A DNA stretch of 64,000 nucleotides from Labrys sp. WJW (GCF_001676615.1 NZ_LYXZ01000004.1:62001-126000), one strand, 5' to 3'. Shown: positions 38,850 through 47,638, numbered from the stretch's first letter. Notes: a model not told the origin generated them from the sequence alone. Numbers and translations are program-made.

Positions 38850-39485
38850 ATGGCTGAAACCGTCGCCGAGCGCATCGCGCGCACCCTGGCCGAGCGTATC
38901 GTGCGCGGAGAACTGGGGCCTGGCACGCCGCTCCGGCAGGACAAGATCGCGGCGGAGTTCGAGGCGAGCCATGTGCCCGCCCGCGAGGCCTTCCAATTGC
39001 TGCGTGCCCAGGGGCTTGCCGTCAGCGAGTCCCGGCGCGGCATGCGGGTGGCACCGCTCGACCGCAAGGCGGCGCAGGAAATCGTCGAGATCCGCGCAAA
39101 CCTTGAAGTGTTGGCCGTCAGCCAGGCTATTCCCTGGCTGAATGCGGTGAGCTTGGAGCGAATGGAGCAGGCGCTTCAGGCTGGCGACCGGGCTGACACT
39201 ATCGAGGCATGGGAGCTCGCCAACCGGGCTTTCCACCGCGAGATCGTGGCGCCATGCCGCATGCCCCGGCTGCTGGCCATGCTGGACGGACTGCAGCTCG
39301 CCAATTCACGCATCATCTTCGCCGCAACACGCACCGCCGGTTGGCGGCCCGGCACGAGTCACGCCCACCGGCAGATCCTCGATGCCCTGAGGCAGCGCGA
39401 CGCCGGCCGCGCGGCCACCCTGCTGCAGTCACATATCCGCGGGCTTGAGCAGGGACGGGGTGGCGGGCTGGCTTCCATGCCCTGA
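38850..39485 (+). CDS. bioR: BioR, GntR-family biotin repressor
   Basis: 211 aa. GntR winged HTH (RIVRGELGPGTPLRQDKIAAEFEASHVPAREAFQLLRAQGL) followed by an all-helical FCD effector domain with AFHREIVAPCRMPRLL and a late SHAHRQILDAL. Divergent from bioBFDAZ with BioR boxes between, exactly the known BioR arrangement. Its 3' end overlaps the convergent MerR-ATPase gene by 57 bp. Confidence 0.92.
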   Translation: MAETVAERIARTLAERIVRGELGPGTPLRQDKIAAEFEASHVPAREAFQLLRAQGLAVSESRRGMRVAPLDRKAAQEIVEIRANLEVLAVSQAIPWLNAVSLERMEQALQAGDRADTIEAWELANRAFHREIVAPCRMPRLLAMLDGLQLANSRIIFAATRTAGWRPGTSHAHRQILDALRQRDAGRAATLLQSHIRGLEQGRGGGLASMP

Positions 39486-40502
39486 TCGCCAGGCCATGAC
39501 CCCTTCCGTGCGGGCTCGAACCTCGGGAGAAGCAAGGCAACTGGCAACGGCCTCGTAGCCGGGAAAACCGGGAAGGGCTGCGACCAGCGCGGGAGGGCTG
39601 TGATTGGCCGGACACAGGATGACGGCCTCGTCCCCGCCTACATTCGCCAGGTCCAGGATGGCACGGGATCGGGTCAACATGAAAAGAGGAGGGGCGCCTG
39701 GCGCGCGAGACCGAAGATGGCGAGCGACTGCTCTCTGGGAGGGTTCGTCCAACTCCTGTTCGATCATGTCGACGACGAGATAAGCGGAGCCACTGGCCTC
39801 GAGGCCGGCGACCAGGGCCTTGAGAGCATCGGATAGGCGGGCGCCGAAACCGACGAGCTGTTCCAGCCTGTGCTCGACGCGGGCGCGAAGAGCCGGATCG
39901 GCTGCCAGAACATCCCGCCATGCGGCGCCGTCAGACAGGCGTTCCAGGCCGAGAAACGCCGCATCCGGCAGGGTTTCGGCCAGTCGCAAGGCGAGCCGGG
40001 TCTTGCCGGAGCCGAGCGGGCCGATGATGTAGGTCAGTGGCTTGATGTCCTGCATCTCGAAGCGTTCGCCACCCCAGGGCCAGGGCAGGTCGAAGGCAAT
40101 GGCTGGCGGCCGGGCCGCGAGCGGCCCTCGCATGAGGTCCCGAACCGTGCATGCCGGCGAGCGTGAAAGACCGCTTCGCAGGCTCCCGAGTGCTGCGAGC
40201 GTGGCGGCAAGGCCCTCGAGCTGCTCCTGCACGGCCGACTGATGGGCCGCGAGTGCGGCATCCAGTTCCCGGTAGTCGCCGTTCAGGAGCCGTGCAATCC
40301 CGGCAAGGGGGAAACCCAGTGTGCGAAGCTCGGCAATCTCGCGTGCCCTACGCATCTCGTCGGGGCCATAGACCCGCCAGCCCGCCGCGGTACGGGGTGG
40401 CGCGAGCAGGCCCTTGTGCTCGTAGAGCCGCAGGGCCTTGGCCGAGATGCCCAGCCGCCGGGCGGCTTCGGATGGATTGAGGAAGCGCACTGATGCCGGC
40501 AT
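39429..40502 (-). CDS. MerR-type HTH fused to a P-loop ATPase domain
   Basis: 357 aa. The N-terminal MerR HTH (LNPSEAARRLGISAKALRLYEHKGLLAPPRTAAGWRVY, residues 8-45) is followed by the MerR coiled helix to about 110. A complete P-loop follows: YIIGPLGSGKTRLAL (G161-T168) and Walker B-like YLVVDMIEQE (241-250), so the C-terminal half is a nucleotide-binding domain rather than a normal small-molecule pocket. Related proteins are known to me only as annotated hypothetical MerR/ATP-binding fusions. Convergent with and overlapping bioR; no obvious target gene adjacent. Confidence 0.75.
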   Translation of the reverse strand: MPASVRFLNPSEAARRLGISAKALRLYEHKGLLAPPRTAAGWRVYGPDEMRRAREIAELRTLGFPLAGIARLLNGDYRELDAALAAHQSAVQEQLEGLAATLAALGSLRSGLSRSPACTVRDLMRGPLAARPPAIAFDLPWPWGGERFEMQDIKPLTYIIGPLGSGKTRLALRLAETLPDAAFLGLERLSDGAAWRDVLAADPALRARVEHRLEQLVGFGARLSDALKALVAGLEASGSAYLVVDMIEQELDEPSQRAVARHLRSRAPGAPPLFMLTRSRAILDLANVGGDEAVILCPANHSPPALVAALPGFPGYEAVASCLASPEVRARTEGVMAWRSGHGSQPATPSLLKPADM

Positions 40503-40577
40503 GAATCACCCCTGGCTGGCTGACCATCCTCTTATCGAGGCGGCCCCAGGGGCAAGGTCAAGCCTGCCGGCTTTCCA

Positions 40578-41036
40578 TCATGCCGCGCCGTCTTCCTCGA
40601 CCTTCAGGATGACGGCGTCCTTGGCCTCGACGGCACGTCCGTCGCTGGTACGAATCTCGAGTTGGATGGCCTGTCCGGTCTCGCGTTCCACCAGGCGCGA
40701 ATGCGGCTCGCCGGGCGCGAACAGATGCGCCTCGCCGAATTTGCGCAAGGCGACCATCACCGGGAAGAGATCCCGCCCCATTTCGGTGAGGTGATATTCC
40801 TGGTGCGCGCCGCCATCCGCTGCCGGCACGGATTTGAGAATTCCCCGAGCGACCAAGGTCTTCAGGCGCTCGGACAGGATATTCTTGGCGATGCCGAGGC
40901 TCTTCTGAAACTCGCCGAAACGCGTCAGCCCATCGAAGGCGTCGCGCACGATCAGCAGCGACCACCAGTCGCCGATCACGTCGAGCGAGCGCGCGCTCGG
41001 ACAATAGTCCCCGGTAAGGCTCTTGCGCTTGACCAT
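40578..41036 (-). CDS. HxlR-family regulator
   Basis: 152 aa. CPSARSLDVIGDWWSLLIVRDAFDGLTRFGEFQKSLGIAKNILSERLKTLVARGIL is a textbook HxlR winged helix. It has an unusually long C-terminal extension (VERETGQAIQLEIRTSDGRAVEAKDAVILKVEED), seen in a subset of the family. MVKRKSL at 41036 is the conserved start; ATG 41081 upstream is possible. Divergent from an MFS exporter gene, which it probably represses. Confidence 0.85.
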   Translation of the reverse strand: MVKRKSLTGDYCPSARSLDVIGDWWSLLIVRDAFDGLTRFGEFQKSLGIAKNILSERLKTLVARGILKSVPAADGGAHQEYHLTEMGRDLFPVMVALRKFGEAHLFAPGEPHSRLVERETGQAIQLEIRTSDGRAVEAKDAVILKVEEDGAA

Positions 41037-41107
41037 CGTCCTGGTTGTTTCCGAATGTCTTTTCAATTTCGGTTGCATCATAAAACTTCATCGTCTATGA
41101 GGCAAAT

Positions 41108-41124
41108 GGTTTCATTATTAAACC
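41108..41124. promoter_or_regulatory. Candidate HxlR operator
   Basis: GGTTT-CATTATT-AAACC, 5-bp arms in an AT-rich stretch between the divergent HxlR and MFS genes. Short, so only suggestive. Confidence 0.3.
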
Positions 41125-41144
41125 TATTTGAGATGGAGTTTGCC

Positions 41145-42410
41145 ATGCCCTCGGACGTGGAATTGGGATCCTCCCGGGCCGCGGCATTGAATGACGGTGC
41201 GCCACAGCCCTCCATGCTGCTGTCCCGTTCTCTCATTCTGCTTTTTGCGGTGGCGAGCGGCCTTGCCGTCGCCAATGCCTATTTTGCCCACCCCTTGCTC
41301 GACGTCATGGCGGACGATCTTGGCCTGTCACGTGCCACCGCCGGCCTGATCGTCGGCGCGACCCAGCTCGGCTATGGCTTAGGCCTCATCCTGCTGGTGC
41401 CGATCGGGGATTTGGTCGACCGGCGCAAGTTGGTCATCGGACAGTCTTTGCTCAGCGTGCTCGCTCTCGTCTCGATCGCCTTTGCCTCGAGTGCTGCCAT
41501 GCTGCTCGCCTCGATGGTCGTGATGGGCCTGCTGGCCGTGGTCACCCAGGCTTTCGTCGCCTATGCCGCCAGCCTGGCACGGCCATCGGCACGCGGCGAG
41601 GTGGTCGGTATCGTCACCAGCGGCATCGTGCTCGGCATTCTGCTGGCCCGAACCGTAGCCGGCGTGCTCACCGATCTCTCCGGCTGGCGCACCGTCTATG
41701 TCATCTCCGCGGTGGCCACGCTCGTCATCGTCCTGGCCTTGTGGAAGATGCTGCCGGCGCAACAGCGACCAGCGCAGCGCCTGGCCTACCCCAAGCTGAT
41801 CGCCTCTCTCTTCACCTTGTTCGTGCAGGAACCGGTGCTGCGGATCCGCGCGGTCATCGCCATGCTGATCTTCGCCGATATCACCACGCTGCTGGCGCCC
41901 CTGGTGATGCCCCTGAGCGCGCCGCCCTTTTCCTTCTCGCACAGCGTGATCGGCCTGTTCGGCCTGGCCGGCGCGGCCGGGGCCCTCGGGGCCTCCAGGG
42001 CGGGACGCTGGACCGATCGCGGCTACGGGCAGCGCGTGACCGGCATCGCACTCGGCCTGATGCTGCTTGCCTGGCTGCCGATCGGGCTGTTGCCCTATTC
42101 CATCCTGTGGCTGGTCCTCGGCGTTCTCGTCATCGATTTCGGCCTCCAGGCCGTGCATGTCACCAATCAGGGCATGATCTACCGCGTCAGGCCCGAGGCG
42201 CAGAGCCGGCTGACCGCCGGCTATATGGTGTTCTATTCGATCGGCAGTGCCGTCGGCTCGTCGTCCTCGACGGTGGTCTATGCCTATGCCGGCTGGACCG
42301 GCGTCAGCCTGCTCGGTGCGGCCATCGCGGCGGCCACCCTGGTGTTCTGGGCGGCAACCCTGGGGGCAACGCCCAAGGAGGCGACGCAGGCGATCGATGC
42401 CGCCGAGTAA
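41145..42410 (+). CDS. MFS transporter (DHA1-like drug/solute exporter)
   Basis: 421 aa with about 12 helices. The loop-2-3 motif is GDLVDRRKLVIGQ and motif C-like GIVLGILLARTVAG lies in helix 5, both typical of drug:H+ antiporters. GGAG stands 6 nt before ATG 41145; an in-frame ATG at 41133 would add four residues. Divergent HxlR control suggests induction by a toxic small molecule. Confidence 0.87.
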   Translation: MPSDVELGSSRAAALNDGAPQPSMLLSRSLILLFAVASGLAVANAYFAHPLLDVMADDLGLSRATAGLIVGATQLGYGLGLILLVPIGDLVDRRKLVIGQSLLSVLALVSIAFASSAAMLLASMVVMGLLAVVTQAFVAYAASLARPSARGEVVGIVTSGIVLGILLARTVAGVLTDLSGWRTVYVISAVATLVIVLALWKMLPAQQRPAQRLAYPKLIASLFTLFVQEPVLRIRAVIAMLIFADITTLLAPLVMPLSAPPFSFSHSVIGLFGLAGAAGALGASRAGRWTDRGYGQRVTGIALGLMLLAWLPIGLLPYSILWLVLGVLVIDFGLQAVHVTNQGMIYRVRPEAQSRLTAGYMVFYSIGSAVGSSSSTVVYAYAGWTGVSLLGAAIAAATLVFWAATLGATPKEATQAIDAAE

Positions 42411-42428
42411 TGGTGTGCGATCGAGGGC

Positions 42429-42764
42429 TCAGGTCGAATGGCGCCGCTTCAGCTTGCCGAGCAGCGACGTCATTTCCCGCAGGGCCTGCAGCTCGCCGCT
42501 GTCCTGGGCAACAGCGCAGCCCTTGCCCCAGACGGCGATCGCCTCCGGCGCATTGCCTGCCTTGGCATGGGCGGCACCAAGCTGCTTGTAGGCGGCGGCA
42601 TAATCGGGTTTCAGGGCGACGGCTTGCGTGAGGTGCAGGATCGCTCCGGCCGGGTCGCCTTGTTCCAGCCGGGCTCGGCCGAGCGTGAAGCGTGCAAGGG
42701 CATTGTCGCGGCCGGAGGCAATCTGCTGTTCGAGGCGGGCGATCAATCCGCCGGAGTCGGCCAT
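42429..42764 (-). CDS. Small TPR-repeat protein
   Basis: 111 aa, almost entirely two to three TPR units (NALARFTLGRARLEQGDPAGAILHLTQAVALKPDYAAAYKQLGAAHAKAGNAPEAIAVW). ATG 42764 overlaps the end of the flavin reductase gene by 22 bp and has AGGA upstream; a start at 42796 is also possible. TPRs mediate protein contacts, so it may assist its operon partners. Third gene of a sodB-led unit. Confidence 0.78.
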   Translation of the reverse strand: MADSGGLIARLEQQIASGRDNALARFTLGRARLEQGDPAGAILHLTQAVALKPDYAAAYKQLGAAHAKAGNAPEAIAVWGKGCAVAQDSGELQALREMTSLLGKLKRRHST

Positions 42765-43345
42765 GGCTGGGGTTCCTGGATCGAGAGTGTCGACCATCCC
42801 GAAAGCGGGGCCGGCCGGTGGTATTGCCGCCGGTGCCAGAGCAGCGGGGCCGTCGTCTTCGCGAGTTCGGTTCCGACGATCGCGCCGGCGATGACGAGAT
42901 GCGTGGGAACCGACATGCTGCCGATCAATTCGCAATCGAGGGACGCGGCGGCCGAGGACAGGCGTGGGGTGCCGGATTCCCAATTTTGCCAGTCGCCGAC
43001 GCTGAAGCGATCGATGCCGCCGAGTTTGCCGGCGAAAGCATCGGCGATGGTCTCCTGCTCGCTCGCCAGCATCGCCACGGAAAAACGGCCCGAGGCAAGA
43101 ATGAGCTCGGCCAGGCGGCATGTCCGGTCGATCGAAACCAGAAGAGATGGCGGTTCGGCCGAAAGGGAAAGCACGGCCGTTGCCGTGCGCCCCTGGCGTT
43201 CGCCCTGCCAATGGCCGGCGACGACGCACACTGTCGCCGCAAGGTTCGACATCGTCTCGGCGAATTCCGACCGGTCGATGGGAGGCCGGCGCGGCGACGT
43301 CCATGCCATCGGCGTGACGGAGGCGGAACGGTCGATCTCGCGCAT
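42743..43345 (-). CDS. Flavin reductase-like domain protein
   Basis: 200 aa. The split-barrel flavin reductase fold shows FAETMSNLAATVCVVAG, GRTATAVLSLSAEPPSLLVSID, FSVAMLASEQETIADAFAG and HLVIAGAIVG. Such proteins reduce FMN/FAD with NAD(P)H, usually for a partner monooxygenase, but no monooxygenase is adjacent. It lies 41 bp downstream of sodB. Free reduced flavin generates superoxide, so coupling to SOD makes functional sense, though this is inference. Confidence 0.85.
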   Translation of the reverse strand: MREIDRSASVTPMAWTSPRRPPIDRSEFAETMSNLAATVCVVAGHWQGERQGRTATAVLSLSAEPPSLLVSIDRTCRLAELILASGRFSVAMLASEQETIADAFAGKLGGIDRFSVGDWQNWESGTPRLSSAAASLDCELIGSMSVPTHLVIAGAIVGTELAKTTAPLLWHRRQYHRPAPLSGWSTLSIQEPQPWPTPAD

Positions 43346-43386
43346 GCTACCTTCTCCCGCTCCGCCGGACAGGCCGCAACCAGCCG

Positions 43387-43995
43387 TCAAAGCGCCGCCA
43401 GATTGGCTTCCGCGAACTCGTAATTGGCCAGCTTGTCGAGGAAGTTCGTGACATAGTCGGGGCGCCGGTTGCGGAAGTCGACATAATAGCTGTGCTCCCA
43501 GACGTCGAGGCCGAGCAGGGGCGAACCCTCGCCGGTGGCCAGCGGATTGGAGCCGTTCGGCGTCTTGGTCACCTTGAGCTTGCCGTCCTTGCCTGCGATG
43601 AGCCAGGCCCAGCCCGAGCCGAACTGCGTGGTCGCCGCCGTCTTGAAGGCTTCCTTGAAAGCCTCGGTGCCGCCGAGATCGGTATCGATCCTGGCCTGCA
43701 GCTTGCCGGGAATACCGCCACCATTCGGGCTGAGCGCCTGCCAGAAGTGAATGTGGTTCCAATGCTGGCCGGCATTGTTGAATACCGGTGCCACCTCGGG
43801 CCGATCCTTGACCAGGGCGATGATCTCTTCGAGCGTCTTGCCCGCGAGTGCAGGATCCTTTTCCACGAAACCGTTGAGGGCCGTGACATAGGCCTGATGA
43901 TGCTTGCCGTGATGGAGCTCCAGCGTCTCCTGGCTCATGCCGCGTGCGGCGAGGGCGTTGATGGCATAGGGCAGGGTGGGGAGCGTGAAGGCCAT
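43387..43995 (-). CDS. sodB: Superoxide dismutase, iron-type
   Basis: Cytosolic SOD, 202 aa. Metal ligands: His28 (ELHHGKHH), His81 (QHWNHIHFW), Asp164 and His168 (LDVWEHSYY). Gln77 in NNAGQHWNH is the position used by Fe-type enzymes, where Mn-type have Gly, so Fe or cambialistic use is expected. No signal peptide. A good SD (GGAGAAAG) precedes the ATG. First gene of a three-gene unit. Confidence 0.95.
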   Translation of the reverse strand: MAFTLPTLPYAINALAARGMSQETLELHHGKHHQAYVTALNGFVEKDPALAGKTLEEIIALVKDRPEVAPVFNNAGQHWNHIHFWQALSPNGGGIPGKLQARIDTDLGGTEAFKEAFKTAATTQFGSGWAWLIAGKDGKLKVTKTPNGSNPLATGEGSPLLGLDVWEHSYYVDFRNRRPDYVTNFLDKLANYEFAEANLAAL

Positions 43996-44049
43996 GGTCT
44001 TTCTCCATCATCGAAGGACCGCGCTCGCCATCTATGGCCGCGCAATCCA

Positions 44050-44073
44050 TTTTCAAAGTCTTTCCTTTGAAAA
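44050..44073. promoter_or_regulatory. Palindrome upstream of sodB
   Basis: TTTTCAAAG-TCTTTC-CTTTGAAAA: perfect 9-bp arms with a 6-nt spacer, 55-78 bp before the sodB ATG, in AT-rich DNA. A regulator site is likely; no match to a Fur box is apparent. Confidence 0.55.
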
Positions 44074-44169
44074 ACGAATTGGCTCATATGTCAAGCCGGT
44101 GGTTGGAAAATCACCGGGCTTCGCCTCGGCATGGCTTCGGAGGCCTGACGTGCAGCCTACTCGCCCGCG

Positions 44170-44742
44170 TCACGCAGGACTGTCCGGCAGCAGGCGCATT
44201 ATGTCCTCGAATATCTCCTGCCATTCGGCTTCGGTCATCTGCACGAATTGAAAGCTGTGCAGGAAGAAAATGCCTTCGGAGGCGAGAAAGGCGAGGCGCG
44301 CCTTGCGTCCTTCGGGAGAAGAGGGATCGATCGCCGCCAGATAACGGCGGTACCAGGCGCGGGTATCGGCCAGCTGGTCCGGACTCTGGATCAGGGCAGC
44401 CAGCATGGCAGCCGAACGGGACGCATCCTTTTCGTCAATATGGCGATTGGCCTCGACATAGGCCCGCACCATGGCGAAAGGACCCGGCTGTTTGGCAGCG
44501 AGCCTGGCAACTTCGGCGTCGAAACCTTCGGCCCAGCGCTCCAGCATGGCCTTGAGCAGGCCGTCCTTGGTGCCGAAGCAATATTGCACCCCGCCCTTGG
44601 TGATGCCCGCCTCCTTGGCAACCGCATCGATGGTCAGGCCGGCGGGGCCGATGCGCGCCACCACGGCTTCCGCCGCATCGAGAACCTTGTTGCGATCGAT
44701 GCTGCGGGGACGGCCGAGGCCACTTCTTTCTTTTGTTTCCAT
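44170..44742 (-). CDS. TetR-family repressor
   Basis: 190 aa. HTH: KVLDAAEAVVARIGPAGLTIDAVAKEAGITKGGVQYCFGTKDGLLKAML. The C-terminal half resembles the TetR_C group with WYRRYLAAIDPSSPEGRKARLAFLASEGIFFLHSFQF. METKERSG at 44742 is the sensible start. It diverges from a DHA2 pump gene, the arrangement of SmvR/SmvA-type cationic biocide systems. Confidence 0.87.
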   Translation of the reverse strand: METKERSGLGRPRSIDRNKVLDAAEAVVARIGPAGLTIDAVAKEAGITKGGVQYCFGTKDGLLKAMLERWAEGFDAEVARLAAKQPGPFAMVRAYVEANRHIDEKDASRSAAMLAALIQSPDQLADTRAWYRRYLAAIDPSSPEGRKARLAFLASEGIFFLHSFQFVQMTEAEWQEIFEDIMRLLPDSPA

Positions 44743-44749
44743 ACGTATG
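44740..44749. promoter_or_regulatory. TetR operator-like palindrome
   Basis: CATACGTATG, a perfect 10-bp palindrome that contains the TetR gene's own start codon, followed by an AT-rich TATTTATATTGAC promoter-like stretch toward the pump gene. Confidence 0.45.
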
Positions 44750-44825
44750 TATTTATATTGACCGAGTGAGGTGGGCAAGCGGTCCGCTTTGCGCGGACAA
44801 GTTTCATTCAACGCTGAACTCGATC

Positions 44826-46331
44826 ATGGCATATCACAATCGCTGGCTGGTTCTCGCAATCGTTTCGAGTGCCCTGTTCCTCATCGTCGTCGACCTGACC
44901 GTGCTTTACACGGCGCTGCCGCGCCTGACCCATGACCTGGCCGCGACCGCCTCCGAAAAGCTCTGGATCCTCAATGCCTATCCGCTCGTCGTCGCCGGCC
45001 TGCTGCCCGGCTGCGGCACGCTGGGTGATCGCGTCGGTTCCAAGCGGCTGTTCATGGCCGGCCTGATCGCCTTCGGCGCGGCCTCGCTGCTCGCAGCCTT
45101 CGCACCCAGTTCGATGGTGCTGATCGCTGCTCGTGCCTTGCTGGCCGTCGGCGCGGCCATGATGATGCCGGCGACCCTCGCCATCATTCGCGTCACCTTC
45201 ACCAGTGAGAAGGAAAGGGCCTTCGCGATCGGCGTCTGGGCGGCGGTGGCCTCGAGCGGCGCGGCTTTCGGACCCGTGCTCGGCGGCCTGCTGCTCGAGT
45301 TCTTCTGGTGGGGTTCGGTCTTCCTGATCAACGTTCCCGTGGTGATCGGAGCCTGGCTGGCGGCTTGGCTGGTGCTGGAAAACCGTCCGGGCCGTGCCAC
45401 CCATCCTTGGGACCTCGTCGGCTCGCTCCAGATCATGGTCGGGCTGATCGCTACCGCCTATGCCATCAAGGAACTGGGCAAGCGTTCGACGAGCTGGGAG
45501 GCCGCGCTTGCGGCGGGGCTCATTGGCGCCCTGGCATTCTTCCTTTTCAGGCGGCGGCAGCGCCGGAGCGAGATGCCGCTGATCGATTTCGGCCTGTTCC
45601 GCAATCCCGAATTTGCCGCCGGCGTCATCGTCGCCACCGTCTCCTCGGCGGCCTTGATCGGCGTGGAACTGGTGTTCAGCCAGCATCTGCAGCTGGTGCG
45701 CAACCTGTCGCCGCTGCAGGCAGGCCTGCTCCTGCTTCCCATTCCCCTGGCATCGATCGTGGCGGGGCCGCTCGCGGGTCTTGCTCTGCCGCGGCTCGGG
45801 GCCCGCCACGTGCTCTGGATGTCGCTGGCGCTGGCCGGTGGTGGCCTTGCTGTCTTCCTGCTGACGCATGACGGAACGGCGGCCCTCTGGCTGACGGCTC
45901 TGAGCGCCATGGGGTTCGGCGTCGGGGCGTCGATGTCGGCCGCGTCCAGTGCGATCATGGTCAATGCGCCGGAGGAGCGTGCCGGCATGGCCGCTTCGAT
46001 CGAGGAGGTCTCCTACGAACTCGGCGGTGCACTTGGGGTTGCCGTGATGGGCACCATCATGTCGGCGATCTACACGGCAATGCTGGTGCTGCCGTCCGAC
46101 CTGCCGGTTGCCGGTACCGTGCGCGACAGTCTGGACGAGGCCCTGCTTGCGGCCGAAGGCTTGCCCTCGCCCTTGGGCGACATGCTGGCCCGGCTGGCAC
46201 GCTCGGCCTTCGAGCAGGCCTTTCTCGGCGTGATCGCCGTCTGTTCGCTGCTCTTCCTGCTGACGGCCCTCGTCGTCGGCCTGATGGGCCGCCGTCAGGA
46301 TCGGCTGGGTGACCGTCAACCGATCGGTTGA
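44826..46331 (+). CDS. MFS exporter, DHA2 family (SmvA-like, 14 TM)
   Basis: 501 aa. WLVLAIVSSALFLIVVDLTVLYTALP, GDRVGSKRLFMAG and GVWAAVASSGAAFGPVLGGLLLE are typical of the 14-helix DHA2 group exporting quaternary ammonium compounds and dyes. The DLTVLYTALP segment matches the SmvA subgroup especially well. Its last codons lie in a perfect palindrome shared with convergent cydX, so both proteins end DRQPIG. Confidence 0.89.
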   Translation: MAYHNRWLVLAIVSSALFLIVVDLTVLYTALPRLTHDLAATASEKLWILNAYPLVVAGLLPGCGTLGDRVGSKRLFMAGLIAFGAASLLAAFAPSSMVLIAARALLAVGAAMMMPATLAIIRVTFTSEKERAFAIGVWAAVASSGAAFGPVLGGLLLEFFWWGSVFLINVPVVIGAWLAAWLVLENRPGRATHPWDLVGSLQIMVGLIATAYAIKELGKRSTSWEAALAAGLIGALAFFLFRRRQRRSEMPLIDFGLFRNPEFAAGVIVATVSSAALIGVELVFSQHLQLVRNLSPLQAGLLLLPIPLASIVAGPLAGLALPRLGARHVLWMSLALAGGGLAVFLLTHDGTAALWLTALSAMGFGVGASMSAASSAIMVNAPEERAGMAASIEEVSYELGGALGVAVMGTIMSAIYTAMLVLPSDLPVAGTVRDSLDEALLAAEGLPSPLGDMLARLARSAFEQAFLGVIAVCSLLFLLTALVVGLMGRRQDRLGDRQPIG

Positions 46332-46336
46332 CGGTC
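46311..46336. terminator. 26-bp perfect palindrome shared by two convergent gene ends
   Basis: The 26 bases are identical on both strands and could form an 11-bp stem with a GATC loop in either transcript. It encodes the last residues and stop of both the MFS gene (stop 46329-46331) and cydX (stop 46318-46316). There is no T-run, so terminator function is inferred from position. Confidence 0.6.
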
Positions 46337-46456
46337 GGGCTTGTTCGCCGGCTTTGCGGCGACGACCTTCTGCTCCCTCAGCTCAAACCACATGGCATTG
46401 AGAATGGCGAAGGAGCAGGCGAGGCCGAGCCCGAGGATCCAGGAAAAATACCACAT
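46316..46456 (-). CDS. cydX: CydX, small subunit of cytochrome bd oxidase
   Basis: 46 aa, too short for routine calling. MWYFSWILGLGLACSFAILNAMWFE is the CydX/YbgT signature: a single membrane helix followed by a Glu. The charged tail EQKVVAAKPANKPDRQPIG is longer than minimal. AGGAGA lies before the ATG. It follows cydB by 12 bp. Confidence 0.92.
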   Translation of the reverse strand: MWYFSWILGLGLACSFAILNAMWFELREQKVVAAKPANKPDRQPIG

Positions 46457-46468
46457 GAGCCGATCTCC

Positions 46469-47617
46469 TCAGTAGGCGTTGGGGTTGCGGCCGATCGAGT
46501 CGGCGGTGACGGGGCCGCGCATCACGCGGAAGACCCAGGTGGTGTAGGCCAGGATCAGCGGCAGGAAGACCGCCGTCGCCAGCAGCATGACGAAGAGCGT
46601 CATGTGGCTGGAGGAGGCGTCCCACACAGTGAGGCTGACCCTGGGATCGAGCGAACTCGGCAGCAGGAAGGGAAACAGCGCCAGGCCGGCGGTGGCGATG
46701 ATGCCGATGATGGCGAGGCTGCTGCCGGCGATCGCAAGCTTGCCCATGCGGGCCGACAGGCCGGCAAAAGCCACCAGCGGCCCGAGCAGGCCGAGGGTCG
46801 GTGCCGTCCACATCCAGCCATGGCTGTGGAAGTTGGCGAGCCAGCGGCCCGTTTCGAGCGCGACCGTCTTGCCCAGCGGATTGGAGGGCCCGAACGGATC
46901 CTGCTGGCTGGTGACGACATAGCCCTCGATGCCATAGGCGATCCACACGCCACCAAGCCCGAACAGCACCAGGGTCGCCAGGGCGGCAAGGCGGCCATAG
47001 GAGCGCGCGCGCTCCGTCATCGGCCCCTGGGTGCGGGCCGAAATCACGGTTGCACCATGGGTGACCAGCATGGCGAGGCTGACCAGCCCGGCAAGCAGCG
47101 CAAAGGGCCGCAGCAGGCCGAAGAAGTTGCCGCTATAGGACGGACGCAGCGTGGCATCGAGGCCGAACGGCACGCCCAGCAAGACATTGCCGACGGCGAC
47201 GCCGAAGATCAGGGCAGGCACGAAGCCGCCGAGGAACAGGGCGCAATCCCACAAAGTGCGCCAGCGCGAATCCTGGAGCTTGCCGCGGAACTTGAAGCCG
47301 ACGGGACGCAGGATCAAGGCCAGCAAGATGGCGATCATCGCCAGATAGAAGCCGGAAAAGGACGTCGCATAGAGCGCCGGCCAGGCGGCGAAGATCGCGC
47401 CGCCGCCGAGGATCAGCCAGACCTGGTTGCCTTCCCAGGTCGGCCCCATCAGGTTGATCAGGATGCGGCGTTCCTCGTCGGTATGGGCGGCAAAGGGCAG
47501 CAGGGCTCCGATGCCGAGATCATAGCCATCCATGATGGCAAAGCCGATCAGGAGCACGCCGAGCAAGGCCCACCAGATCAGGCGCAGGGTTTCATAGTCG
47601 AGGGGGATCGTGTTCAT
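46469..47617 (-). CDS. cydB: Cytochrome bd ubiquinol oxidase subunit II
   Basis: 382 aa, about eight to nine membrane helices. [32 protein letters not shown] and [22 protein letters not shown] are hallmark CydB segments. It pairs with CydA to form the oxygen-reducing quinol oxidase. The start lies 21 bp after cydA. Confidence 0.96.
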   Translation of the reverse strand: MNTIPLDYETLRLIWWALLGVLLIGFAIMDGYDLGIGALLPFAAHTDEERRILINLMGPTWEGNQVWLILGGGAIFAAWPALYATSFSGFYLAMIAILLALILRPVGFKFRGKLQDSRWRTLWDCALFLGGFVPALIFGVAVGNVLLGVPFGLDATLRPSYSGNFFGLLRPFALLAGLVSLAMLVTHGATVISARTQGPMTERARSYGRLAALATLVLFGLGGVWIAYGIEGYVVTSQQDPFGPSNPLGKTVALETGRWLANFHSHGWMWTAPTLGLLGPLVAFAGLSARMGKLAIAGSSLAIIGIIATAGLALFPFLLPSSLDPRVSLTVWDASSSHMTLFVMLLATAVFLPLILAYTTWVFRVMRGPVTADSIGRNPNAY

Positions 47618-47638
47618 GGGTACGTATCCTGATCTGGC

